From: CAVTPD01 sp963736575
GTDB lineage: Bacteria > Bacteroidota > Bacteroidia > Cytophagales > JAAEPT01
Reading direction: 5' to 3'
Length of the DNA: 64,000 nt
Assembly: GCA_963736575.1 (NCBI GenBank)
Contig: CAVTPD010000001.1
Location: forward strand, 620,001 to 684,000
Shown here in pieces: positions 7,501 to 15,502 of the stretch (the first letter of the stretch is position 1; every line of letters begins with the position of its first letter). A program made the position numbers and the translations under genes. The notes below the pieces were generated by a model. The model did not search any database. It saw only the letters and a program-made list of their open reading frames with translations, and was not told the origin of the DNA.

Positions 7501-8279
7501 GATTTTGATAATGATTTTTTGAATTCAGAAATATGGTAATGGGGGTTCAAGAGAACATCTATTTTATATTTTCTTTCGGCTATTCTCATCTTCTTATCAA
7601 CTTCTTCTATCTTCCCAAAGTACTTGTCTTTGAAGAAGAGGCATATTCTCTTTGAAAATTCTTCAGGTAATAATTCTATCATAAGAAAATTATCGGTAAT
7701 AGCCCCTGAATAATCGGAGTTAAAAATTACACCTCTAAAGCCTTTTTTGAAGCCATAAGTTTGAATTGTATCTATTTCGTTTTCATATATGTTAGCAAAG
7801 GTAAAGAAATCAAATTCGTCAGAACTTGAGAAGAAGAATCTATTATCAAAACCAAGCCCTTTTACTTCATCACTACTCACTATTTCATTGGTAAAAAAGC
7901 TACCATACATCTGCATGTAGATGATACTAATAAGACGGTAATATTTATACTCATCATACTCCCCATACTGGTTCATACTGTAATTAAAAAACAGGTCATT
8001 GTACACTTTGGTATCAAGGTCTTTGAGTATTGAAATGAGTTGTTCCAAGCTGTCAAACTTGACATAATAATGATTGTTAATACTTTCCAAATCTTCAATA
8101 GCTAGTAGGCTAATACTATCGGGATATAGCTTCAAAAACTCATCTATAGAGATATCTTCGGGAAAGTTTATCTTTTCATTGCTATGGATGAAATATAGTT
8201 TATCATTACTTAGGATTAAGGTAGAATAAATGAATAGCTCTTCATCTCTTTCGCTTCTAATTACTCCTATGCTTTCCAT
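7497..8279 (-). CDS. Hypothetical protein, acidic, with coupled small gene
   Basis: A 260-residue soluble protein rich in Asp, Phe, Tyr and Ile (for example SSSDEFDFFTFANIYENEID), with a basic C-terminal tail. There is no signal peptide, membrane helix or known motif. Together with the 56-residue basic protein that overlaps its end by four bases it forms a two-gene unit facing away from the polymerase gene at 8584. The pair could be a regulatory or defence pair of the mobile block, but this is a guess from layout only. Confidence 0.5.
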   Translation of the reverse strand: MESIGVIRSERDEELFIYSTLILSNDKLYFIHSNEKINFPEDISIDEFLKLYPDSISLLAIEDLESINNHYYVKFDSLEQLISILKDLDTKVYNDLFFNYSMNQYGEYDEYKYYRLISIIYMQMYGSFFTNEIVSSDEVKGLGFDNRFFFSSSDEFDFFTFANIYENEIDTIQTYGFKKGFRGVIFNSDYSGAITDNFLMIELLPEEFSKRICLFFKDKYFGKIEEVDKKMRIAERKYKIDVLLNPHYHISEFKKSLSKS

Positions 8280-8583
8280 CTATATTGATATTATTTAGAA
8301 TATATATCAGAAGTAGATACTTCTACAAATACACTAAAAAGTAATATTCTGTCTTCTACTATTTTCCATAAAATCTACACTATCTAAGAAATCTCAAAAA
8401 AGTCTCTTTAAATATCATATAGGCTGATATTTTAGAATAACCCACCCACTTTGATAGTAATTATATAGGGATATTAATATTTATTAGAGAATTTTTTTTA
8501 ATAGAAAGAGACCTGTCTGAAAGAAAAAATAAACAAGTAGAAATCTCAAAAATATAAGTCTTAGAACTAAAAAATCTAAGACT
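8280..8583. promoter_or_regulatory. Divergent control region with inverted repeats
   Basis: The 304-base spacer between the minus-strand 260-residue gene and the plus-strand polymerase gene holds several inverted repeats: AGAAGTA-GA-TACTTCT near 8309-8324, AAATATCA/TGATATTT near 8410-8433, and AGTCTTAGA (8557-8565) pairing perfectly with TCTAAGACT (8575-8583). The last hairpin ends on the base before the ATG at 8584 and could hide the start codon in the mRNA or act as an operator. No coding potential seen. Confidence 0.5.
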
Positions 8584-9990
8584 ATGAAAACAATTAAAAC
8601 ACCTTCTTCAATCAATGTAGAGCTACTAGAAGAAGAGATACTTGAATTATACCCAGTGATAAACAAAAAGAAGAAAAACCTCTCTAGACTCTTTACAGAA
8701 AGAATCCTCATAATGTTCAACGAAATGAGGAAATCCATCCAACAGAATGAACAATTATTCTTGAAGGACAGACTCCCCCAAGGGTCTGTCCCTTATGCTC
8801 AAATATGTAAGAAGAAAAGAGTCGCTATTTTCTCTAAAAGTACTGATAGTGCATATACAGATGCTATCCAAGAGGAAATTTTGATGCAGTATCTTGGAAT
8901 AGCAAAATATGACCACCCTGAGTATGGGGAAGTAGATTTCTATGTTACGGGAAAGCTGTGTAAACAATACTATTTTTTAGAAAAACCTGAAGAATTCATC
9001 AAATACGAATTGACTACAAAAGAAGCTTTAGCAATCGCAGAAACCCTGAAAAAAGAAGAGTTAAAACATAAAAAATTATCAGATGAGCAGAACCATGTAA
9101 GACAACAAATAATAAAAAATACGGAGCAAATACAGATGGTAAATAACCATTCTAGTAGGGCAACGCTTAGATATTTTTTGAAAATGGTAGAAACTACTCC
9201 AAAGGAATTCTTGGAAATATTCAATACTAATGAAAACCGTACTATTACAGATGATTTTGGGTATCGGTTACACCATAAGCTCACCTGTTTAAAGAAGACT
9301 TTTAAGAAATATTTATCAGTTAATAATGAACAGTTGATGGAGTTAGATATCACCAACTCGCAACCCTTTATAGCAAGTATAATTTCAAAGGATTTACTAT
9401 ACCGATTATCTAAAGATTCAGCTCATATCAAAGAACTTCTACCACTAGTACCTGTAATTGAAAAGTATCAAGAGAAAAAAGATTTTAAACAGTATAGGGA
9501 GTTATGCTACAAGGGAGAATTATATGAGTTTCTACTCAAGAAACACAACATTGATTACGGGAAATCAATAGAAAGAGGTCGTCTCAAAAAAATAGTTTTT
9601 AAATCTTTTTTCTCGGATTTTTCTAAACATCATTTACGTAGTGAAGAGGAGAAAAAAAGAGTCATTCAGTTAATCAGAAAGTGCTTTCCTAGCCTTTATT
9701 TCATGCTAAAAGAGATTCAGAGTGTGAATTTGAAACTGAAATTATTAGAACACCCAAAACTCGGGCAGGAATCAAGAAAGAACACCCCATTGTTAATGTC
9801 TAGGGTAGAATCGGAAGTGATGTTTAATCACATAATTCCAAGAGTAGTAGAAAGAGGTATATGGTGCTCAACAATTCACGATAGTATAATATTAAAAAAC
9901 AGACCTAATGAAGCAGAGATGGTAGAAAAGATAATGATAGATACATTCAATGATTTAGAAATAATTCCACCCAAAATCAAGAAAAAATAA
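8584..9990 (+). CDS. Putative family-A DNA polymerase-like protein of a mobile element
   Basis: A 468-residue protein whose C-terminal half carries the three palm/fingers motifs of family A DNA polymerases in order. Motif A-like LDITNSQPFIASI has Asp255 and Ser-Gln at 259-260. Motif B-like RGRLKKIVFKSFFS has Arg331/333, Lys335/336, Phe339 and Phe343. Motif C-like STIHDSII has His432-Asp433. RKCFPSLYFMLKEI after motif B also fits the usual FP-x(n) helix. No 3'-5' exonuclease domain is visible; residues 1-200 are unique, with a Lys/Glu coiled segment near 150-185. In phages and plasmids such proteins copy the element; here it is the probable replication protein. The assignment is from motifs alone, and motif A has two extra residues between Asp and Ser. 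Confidence 0.6.
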   Translation: MKTIKTPSSINVELLEEEILELYPVINKKKKNLSRLFTERILIMFNEMRKSIQQNEQLFLKDRLPQGSVPYAQICKKKRVAIFSKSTDSAYTDAIQEEILMQYLGIAKYDHPEYGEVDFYVTGKLCKQYYFLEKPEEFIKYELTTKEALAIAETLKKEELKHKKLSDEQNHVRQQIIKNTEQIQMVNNHSSRATLRYFLKMVETTPKEFLEIFNTNENRTITDDFGYRLHHKLTCLKKTFKKYLSVNNEQLMELDITNSQPFIASIISKDLLYRLSKDSAHIKELLPLVPVIEKYQEKKDFKQYRELCYKGELYEFLLKKHNIDYGKSIERGRLKKIVFKSFFSDFSKHHLRSEEEKKRVIQLIRKCFPSLYFMLKEIQSVNLKLKLLEHPKLGQESRKNTPLLMSRVESEVMFNHIIPRVVERGIWCSTIHDSIILKNRPNEAEMVEKIMIDTFNDLEIIPPKIKKK

Positions 9991-10032
9991 ACAATCTGAT
10001 TTTGGAAATATATAAGAATAAAGAACAAGAAA

Positions 10033-10419
10033 ATGGAATTAAAAACAGATAGTCAAAACATTAAGGATAGCCTACTTAAAGAGGAAGAATGTATCCTGTA
10101 TAAGGAGGAATCGGATAGGCAGTATGTGATTAGAATTACTCCCTTACACGCTCCTGTACCTGAATCTAAGCATAGTTTAATGAGGAATGAAGATAACTGC
10201 TACTTCCAACTTAGGCAGTGGGTGATAACAGAATTAAAGGAACAAGATACATTTACTACTCATGCAAATATTCAGTTGAAGAATGGAGATATTTATCACT
10301 TTATAGGTATTAGTATAGAGATGGATCTAATTACTGAAATAGAGGAACTTACATTTACAAAGTTCTCAGAGATACTTGATAAGAATATGAATTACCTGAA
10401 ACCATTTTCAGTATTTTAA
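10033..10419 (+). CDS. Hypothetical protein
   Basis: A 128-residue soluble acidic protein, 42 bases after the polymerase-like gene and in the same direction, so probably in one operon with it. The middle (YVIRITPLHAPVPESKHSLM, then FQLRQWVITELKEQDTF) looks mixed alpha/beta. No family or motif is recognised. Role unknown; an accessory protein of element replication is possible from position only. Confidence 0.5.
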   Translation: MELKTDSQNIKDSLLKEEECILYKEESDRQYVIRITPLHAPVPESKHSLMRNEDNCYFQLRQWVITELKEQDTFTTHANIQLKNGDIYHFIGISIEMDLITEIEELTFTKFSEILDKNMNYLKPFSVF

Positions 10420-10421
10420 AT

Positions 10422-10442
10422 ATAATAATAATCGCAAATATT
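10422..10442. promoter_or_regulatory. AT-rich motif, candidate operator copy 1
   Basis: The sequence ATAATAATAATCGCAAATAT (one more T follows) closely resembles a motif at 10902-10924 on the other side of the 123-residue gene. Both centre on ATCGCAA(A/T) flanked by AAT/ATT runs. The two copies bracket the gene and this one lies just upstream of its promoter, so it may bind that gene's product. Confidence 0.35.
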
Positions 10443-10450
10443 GATATATA

Positions 10451-10482
10451 TTTGTTTTATTGAAAATTTCTATTTAGCTTTG
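10451..10482 (+). promoter_or_regulatory. Bacteroidota-type promoter
   Basis: TTTG at 10451-10454 and TAGCTTTG at 10475-10482 are separated by 20 bases, close to the Bacteroidota consensus TTTG-N19-TAnnTTTG. It would start transcription about 15 bases before the gene at 10504. Confidence 0.6.
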
Positions 10483-10503
10483 TAGAAGTTAAACAAAGAA
10501 GTG

Positions 10504-10875
10504 ATGAAAGATAGTTTAGAACAGCAGAGCAGAAAGCTGTTTAACATAGTGAATAATAAGTTTCTTAATAAGGCGTATATCGCTCAGGAGCTATATGATT
10601 CCAAAACAGCTAAACGAGCTACTTCTATGTTTTATCAAAAAATGAAGGGGCTTTCTGCAATGAGTGAAGAAGATGTTTTAAAACTTTATGATATCGTGAC
10701 GAGAGAATTAGCAGGGATAACCAATGATATAAAAGGCTTGGCAGAAGAGATGAATGAAAAACATTTAGAATATCAAAAGAAGCAGTTCATTGAATCAAAA
10801 ATGAAAGAGATGACACCTGAAATGTTTGAGAAATTCAAACAGGCAGTAGAAAGGGAATTTAAAAAAGAGGATTAA
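10504..10875 (+). CDS. Hypothetical small helical protein, possibly DNA-binding
   Basis: A 123-residue, mostly helical protein. Residues 20-60 (FLNKAYIAQELYDSKTAKRA, then TSMFYQKMKG) have the look of a helix-turn-helix, and the C-terminal half is a charged coil rich in Lys, Glu and Met. I chose the ATG at 10504 over the GTG three bases upstream. It has its own Bacteroidota-type promoter and is flanked by two copies of an AT-rich motif. A role as regulator of the element is inferred; no family is recognised. Confidence 0.5.
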   Translation: MKDSLEQQSRKLFNIVNNKFLNKAYIAQELYDSKTAKRATSMFYQKMKGLSAMSEEDVLKLYDIVTRELAGITNDIKGLAEEMNEKHLEYQKKQFIESKMKEMTPEMFEKFKQAVEREFKKED

Positions 10876-10901
10876 AAACGCCCTTTTTTTAAACTCTAAT
10901 T

Positions 10902-10924
10902 ATATAATAATTATCGCAATTATT
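10902..10924. promoter_or_regulatory. AT-rich motif, candidate operator copy 2
   Basis: ATATAATAATTATCGCAATT plus ATT; the core AATAAT-TATCGCA-ATTATT has partial dyad symmetry and matches the motif at 10422-10442. It lies upstream of the serine recombinase gene. It could link control of the small helical protein and the recombinase. Confidence 0.35.
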
Positions 10925-11053
10925 TCTTTTGAAAATATTTCGGTAATAATGCAGTAAAAATTATTAAAGGAAAAACTAATAATTAATAATACTAATAAAA
11001 GGGGCTTTGAGTAGCTCAAAATGAGGTTTTAAAGAAGTGATAAAACTAATAAT

Positions 11054-11635
11054 ATGAAGAAACCATATATCATCTATTTGAGGAAAAGTACAGCTAAACA
11101 GTGTCTAACAACACAAAGGGAGATAGCGGTGAGGTACGCTGAAGAGCGAGGGTATGACTATATGGTTTTTGAGGAAGAGATGAGTACCCGTAAAACTAGA
11201 CCAATCAAACAACATATACTCTCATTGCTTCGGTCGGGCGAGTATGCTGGTATTATAGTACAACGCTTGGATAGGTATGCAAGGTCATTGAGAGAGGTAA
11301 TAACAGAGGTCTTTGAGCTTACGAGTAAAGGGATAGACTTTATTTCCATCAAAGAAAATCTTGATTTCTCTACACCCATTGGAAGAATGCAGATAGCAAC
11401 AATTAGTGTTTTTGCAGAATTTGAAAGGGATTTGATAAGAACTCGTATCAAAGATTCTTTACAACAGAAAAAGGCATCAGGTAAGAAGCTTGGACGACCT
11501 GCTGGAGCAAAGGATAGTAAGCCAAGAAAGAAATTGGGCTACTATCTGAGAGAGGAAGTAAAAAGGTCAAATAAACCTACCCCAAATAATAGGGGGTTAA
11601 AAAAAGTACAGGATAACCAAAATGGAGAGGGCTAA
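11054..11635 (+). CDS. Serine recombinase (resolvase/invertase family)
   Basis: A 193-residue site-specific recombinase. The catalytic domain covers residues 4-140: nucleophile Ser12 in YLRKST, Arg71, Asp73 and Arg77 in VQRLDRYARS, and the long E-helix FAEFERDLIRTRIKDSLQQK. The usual C-terminal helix-turn-helix is not apparent. After the KLGRPAGAKD hinge there is a short basic tail (KPRKKLGYYLREEVKRS onward) rich in Asn and Lys, a variant seen in Bacteroidota members of the family. A small hairpin (TTTGAG-TAG-CTCAAA, 11006-11020) lies in its leader and a perfect 20-base palindrome lies just after the gene. It may resolve or invert parts of the element. Confidence 0.85.
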   Translation: MKKPYIIYLRKSTAKQCLTTQREIAVRYAEERGYDYMVFEEEMSTRKTRPIKQHILSLLRSGEYAGIIVQRLDRYARSLREVITEVFELTSKGIDFISIKENLDFSTPIGRMQIATISVFAEFERDLIRTRIKDSLQQKKASGKKLGRPAGAKDSKPRKKLGYYLREEVKRSNKPTPNNRGLKKVQDNQNGEG

Positions 11636-11656
11636 CCTCCCCTGTAATGATACATG

Positions 11657-11676
11657 AAATAATCATATGATTATTT
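11657..11676. promoter_or_regulatory. Perfect 20-base palindrome, candidate recombination site
   Basis: AAATAATCATATGATTATTT is identical to its own reverse complement and lies 22 bases after the serine recombinase stop. A second inverted repeat, TAGGT-GAG-ACCTA, follows at 11681-11693. Such sites next to a serine recombinase are candidates for its crossover or accessory binding site, or for an operator. Confidence 0.45.
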
Positions 11677-11730
11677 GCTATAGGTGAGACCTACCTCAAG
11701 TGCTGAAATTAAATATATGTATAACCTAAA

Positions 11731-11753
11731 AAGTCTGTCAAAGGAACGGACTT
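11731..11753 (+). promoter_or_regulatory. Leader hairpin before the 126-residue gene
   Basis: AAGTCTGT (11731-11738) pairs with ACGGACTT (11746-11753) with one G-T pair and a 7-base loop. It is followed by AAAATAC and the ATG at 11766. The next start, at 12196, has a leader of the same design (TGTCAAA in the 5' arm or loop, 3' arm running into TTAAAAT), suggesting a shared control element. Confidence 0.4.
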
Positions 11754-11765
11754 AAAATACAAGTT

Positions 11766-12146
11766 ATGAATGAAACAAATACAACTATTCTTAATGGAGT
11801 AGTCAATACTCACAATAAGTTCAAAGGGAGCTTTTTTTGGACTTCGGGAATAAATGCATGTCACAGAAGGAGAAATGAAGAACAGTTTCCATCTACTGAT
11901 TTAAAGATTGAAATGTCAAATGGTGATGTAGTTGAAATAGAGCAAACATATAGTGAAAGTGCTAAAAACTGCTATTACAGTTGCGGGATTTATTTGAATC
12001 AAATTAAGAAAGATATAAGACTTGTAAAGCGGTTGATAAAAGACCCTAGTAAGATTTTTAGAATTCTTAGTTATGGAGTAGTAGTATTCCATTCTCGCAA
12101 AAGCAAAGTGGCAAAGTTATTAAAAGATGTAAGCCAAGCAGCATAA
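11766..12146 (+). CDS. Hypothetical protein
   Basis: A 126-residue basic protein with scattered Cys (ACHRR, KNCYYSCG) and a C-terminal Lys-rich helix (SRKSKVAKLLKDVSQ). No known motif and no signal peptide. It lies between the serine recombinase and the broken primase/helicase-like gene, and its leader hairpin resembles that of the latter, so it is probably part of the same replication or regulation module. Function unknown. Confidence 0.5.
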   Translation: MNETNTTILNGVVNTHNKFKGSFFWTSGINACHRRRNEEQFPSTDLKIEMSNGDVVEIEQTYSESAKNCYYSCGIYLNQIKKDIRLVKRLIKDPSKIFRILSYGVVVFHSRKSKVAKLLKDVSQAA

Positions 12147-12151
12147 AAAAT

Positions 12152-12184
12152 AAATGTCAAACCTAAACCCGTGAATGGGCATTT
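12152..12184 (+). promoter_or_regulatory. Leader hairpin before the primase/helicase pseudogene
   Basis: AAATG (12152-12156) pairs with CATTT (12180-12184), enclosing an inner CCC-GTGAAT-GGG stem (12168-12179). It is followed by AAAATGT and the ATG at 12196. The design resembles the hairpin at 11731-11753. Confidence 0.35.
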
Positions 12185-12195
12185 AAAATGTAAAA

Positions 12196-13717
12196 ATGAG
12201 TAAAAAAATAACACAATTGAAATCAGGTATTTACGAATACAAATCAGCAGAAGCTACATACCATGTATACTGTAAAAAACAGAAATATTGGAAATGATAA
12301 GTTGTTAGGGAATCTAACAATTACAAGCAAAGAACATCCAAACAGGAGAAAGAGATTTCCTGCTTGATTTAATGGATGATATCCAAATTGAAAAGAAATG
12401 TGAAGCTGTAGAAGGAGCATTAGGAATTAAGAGCAGAGAATTTAGTTTCTGATATTTCTCTAATGACAATCAAGCTAGAGGATGAACTTCATAAAGGGAT
12501 CAGCAAAAAAGAACCCTGAAGATTTTATAAGAGATAAGAAATCAGGTGAAGCAATTTTAAAGCAAAAGGATTTTTTAGAAATAGTAAATAAAACATTAGG
12601 CTACAAAGTAGCAGGAGAAGAAAAGAATAGACTTTTATTGTTTTTGATTATGATATCCTACAAGTTCTTGAAGCCTATTCACGGAATCATTCAAGCAAAA
12701 AGTAGTAATGGAAAATCTTATTTAATTGAGTCAGTAGTCATCTCTAATACCAACTGAAGATGTGATATCATTATTGGTCATGACAAAATCAGCTATTCCA
12801 AATATGACACAGGATGAGCTTGATGAATAAGTGTCTAATATTTGAAGATTTGGCAGGAATGGGAAAGCATGAACTATTACATATTCGGGAGATACAGACA
12901 AGGCAAATGATAGGGGTGTCAAAATATAGCCATCAAGAAGGTAGAACTGTAATTTCTAATGTTAATACTCATGTCTCAACTATAGCAGCTTCTACCACGG
13001 ATAATATTAAAATTGACAATAAAAATAGGTCATTTATCATCAAGTTGGATGAAAGTCAAAAACAGACGAACTCTTATAAATGAATTCAATGCTCAAATAG
13101 CTTCGGGTAAAATTGACAAATCAAAATTTGAGACTATTAAAGCCAAATTCAAGATGCTATAAGATTGATGAAGCCATCACGAAGTAGTCAATCCATTTGC
13201 TTCAAAGATAGTTATACCTGAAGATTGTCAAGACCATAGAAGACTCCAAGAAATTTTCCTAAGGCTTGTAGAAGTGATAACATTAATACATCAGCAAAAT
13301 AGGATTAAAGATGAATTAGGAAGACTTATCACAACAGTTGAAGATGTGAAATTAGCGATAGAATTAACATCGGACATCTTTATAACTAAGGCAGATACCT
13401 TAACATCAACAAATAGAGAATTCTTGGAGGAACTGAAAATTTACTTGAATTCAGTAGTAGAAAAAGACCAAGAAATAACAGATGTGGTATTTCGGGCAGA
13501 TGAGCTTTTTAATGTCATCAATGGTGGTATATCATCCATCTACAGAAAGATTGATAATCTCATCAAAATAGGTCTAATCCATCAGGTTGGGGGTAATCGT
13601 AAGACAGGACAAAAACTACGATTAGCATACAATGATGAATATGAAGTGTTAGTTCAGCGTATTCATAACCAAGTGAATAAATTTTCAAGTGAGAATCAAA
13701 AACCAGAAGTAATATAA
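12196..13717 (+). pseudogene. Broken primase/helicase-like ATPase of the mobile element
   Basis: Reading across frames gives one conserved protein. It runs from ITQLKSGIYEYKSAEATYHV (12196) through LLGNLTITSKEHPNRRKRF, DLMDDIQIEKKCEAVEGALG, GEEKNRLLLFLIMISYKF and a Walker A-type IIQAKSSNGKSYLIES to LIPTEDVISLLVMTKSA in a new frame. A Walker B-type CLIFEDLAG follows, then NRSFIIKLDESQKQT and a C-terminal winged-helix-like end (13274-13717). At least six frame changes or stops interrupt it, near 12290, 12350, 12430, 12738, 12825, 13075 and 13165. The order matches primase/helicase proteins of Bacteroidota mobile elements, whose N-terminal zinc-finger/TOPRIM part is absent here. The gene cannot make a full product as read. 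Confidence 0.75.
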
Positions 13718-13772
13718 AAAGCTTCTGGTAATTTTTAAGTTTCTCAGTTTCTCAACCAAACCCACTACAAGT

Positions 13773-14633
13773 ATGTGTCTGTATCAAACATTAATAAATC
13801 AATTCTATACAATATCAGATGTTTCAAAACATTACAAAAAAAGTCAGTTAAGCAACTTAGAGGAGTTTATAAACTACTGTGAATTGAATAATCTAAAAGT
13901 AGAATCAGTGTCAAGTGGTGATGCGAATGACTACTTGGAGTATCTAAAAAACAAGGTTTCAAGATTGGGTTATACTTTGGCGAATAACACCATCAATCAG
14001 AATCTTAATGCGATTAATTTACTTTATAATGAGCTTATCAAAATTGATAAAATCAAGAGTAATCCATTTTCAACAATCAGAAGATTACCCGTAGATAAAA
14101 TCACGAATGCTTATGGTTCAAATGTCTTAACAATTCAGGAGGTAAAAGACCTGTTTAATACTTGTGAAACCATAAGAGAAAAAGTAATTCTTCATTTGTT
14201 TTATTCAGCAGGGTTAAGAAGAAGTGAAGCTGAACGAATGAAGATTCAACATGTTGATTTCAGAAAAAATCAAATCATTGTAGAAAAAGGAAAAGGGAAT
14301 AAATCACGGATAGTTCCTGTATCAGAAAAGGTTATGAATGATTTTAAAGAATATGTTTTTACTGAGCGGGAAGAGCTATTAGGGGATAGAGTTTCTAATT
14401 ACTTAATAATATCTAAAAACAGCTTACAAACTAAAGGCGGTAGCATGTATAGAGTTGTAAGAAAGATAGCTAACGAAACTTTAAACAAGGTGGTAGTGCC
14501 TCATCAGCTTCGGGCTACATATGCTACTCATTGTATTGATAATGGAATGAATCCTGATTCGGTTCAACGAATATTGGGGCATTCAAATTTGGATACCACG
14601 GGAATTTACACGAACCAAACTAAACAGAAATAA
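13773..14633 (+). CDS. Tyrosine recombinase (XerC/D-like integrase)
   Basis: A 286-residue integrase with all catalytic residues: Arg149 in SAGLRRSEAE, Lys174 in the beta-hairpin EKGKGNKSR, His244 and Arg247 in VPHQLRATYATH, His270 in ILGHSNLDTT and the nucleophile Tyr279 in GIYTNQ. Residues 1-100 form the SAM-like core-binding domain. It likely integrates and excises the element. A second, degenerate recombinase gene starts two bases after its stop. The pair at the edge of the block resembles integrase pairs of Bacteroidota mobile elements. Confidence 0.9.
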   Translation: MCLYQTLINQFYTISDVSKHYKKSQLSNLEEFINYCELNNLKVESVSSGDANDYLEYLKNKVSRLGYTLANNTINQNLNAINLLYNELIKIDKIKSNPFSTIRRLPVDKITNAYGSNVLTIQEVKDLFNTCETIREKVILHLFYSAGLRRSEAERMKIQHVDFRKNQIIVEKGKGNKSRIVPVSEKVMNDFKEYVFTEREELLGDRVSNYLIISKNSLQTKGGSMYRVVRKIANETLNKVVVPHQLRATYATHCIDNGMNPDSVQRILGHSNLDTTGIYTNQTKQK

Positions 14634-14635
14634 CG

Positions 14636-15481
14636 ATGGATATTCAAGAGTTTGTAGAGTTCAATAAGAGTAAATACGAGACGGCTACTTTGGGTAGGTA
14701 TGTGAGAGAGATAGAAGCGTTCAAGTCAGTATTTGATGCTTCAACCATCACTTATCAAGGAGTTCAAGAGTATTTTAATCTAGTTCCTAAGACTGTGGCA
14801 AGTGTGGTTAAAGCAGCTTTGGTAGCTTATTTTAATTTCTTAATTATTAAAGGAATTAGACAAGATAATCCTGTAAAATCAATTACACTACAACCCCAAT
14901 CAAATGAAGTAAAACATCATCTTTTACTATCAACAGAAGAGTTGGATATGATGCTAGAAGAAAGAGAAGAGAGATATGAAATCTTGAAATGGAGAAACCT
15001 ATTCCTACTATCACTTATTAGATATCAAGCCTTAACAAATTCAGATTTATTGAATTTAGAAATGGATGCTATTCAGGAGGATAAATTAGTTGTGAGAGCA
15101 AATGGAAAGCTAAATGGATACATTTATGAGCTTAGACCTAAACAAATCATTTATTGGCTAAAGTATGAAGCTGTAAAGAATAAGATATGTAAGAATGATT
15201 CAAAGAAAGTCTTCTTGAATAAAAGAGGCTTTCCAATTACAGGCGATGGTATTACTTCAATCGTAGAAACATTGAAGCCATTATATCCAAATGTGAGAAT
15301 CCATAATAAGATTTTGAGACAATCGGTTATAGTAGAATACGCAAAAAAGACGGATGACTTATTAGCAACACAGCAATTTGCTAGACATAGATGGTCATCT
15401 ACAACCGCTAAATACTTCAGTCAAATCACAGATGATTTAAGGAATGAAGTGGAGAAATTACATCCATTTAATGTGATGTAA
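14636..15481 (+). CDS. Degenerate tyrosine recombinase partner
   Basis: A 281-residue protein with the same two-domain layout as the gene before it, two bases away. The active site is incomplete: the first Arg of the GLRxSE motif is replaced (YQALTNSDLLNLE, residues 130-142) and the His of HxLR is replaced (NKILRQS, with Arg228 kept). His251 (FARHRWSST) and Tyr260 (AKYFSQI) remain. It could be a DNA-binding accessory subunit or directionality partner of the intact recombinase. A terminator follows. Intact frame and good conservation outside the active site argue against random decay. Confidence 0.8.
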   Translation: MDIQEFVEFNKSKYETATLGRYVREIEAFKSVFDASTITYQGVQEYFNLVPKTVASVVKAALVAYFNFLIIKGIRQDNPVKSITLQPQSNEVKHHLLLSTEELDMMLEEREERYEILKWRNLFLLSLIRYQALTNSDLLNLEMDAIQEDKLVVRANGKLNGYIYELRPKQIIYWLKYEAVKNKICKNDSKKVFLNKRGFPITGDGITSIVETLKPLYPNVRIHNKILRQSVIVEYAKKTDDLLATQQFARHRWSSTTAKYFSQITDDLRNEVEKLHPFNVM

Positions 15482-15502
15482 ATAAGTCTAAAAAGCTAGA
15501 TT

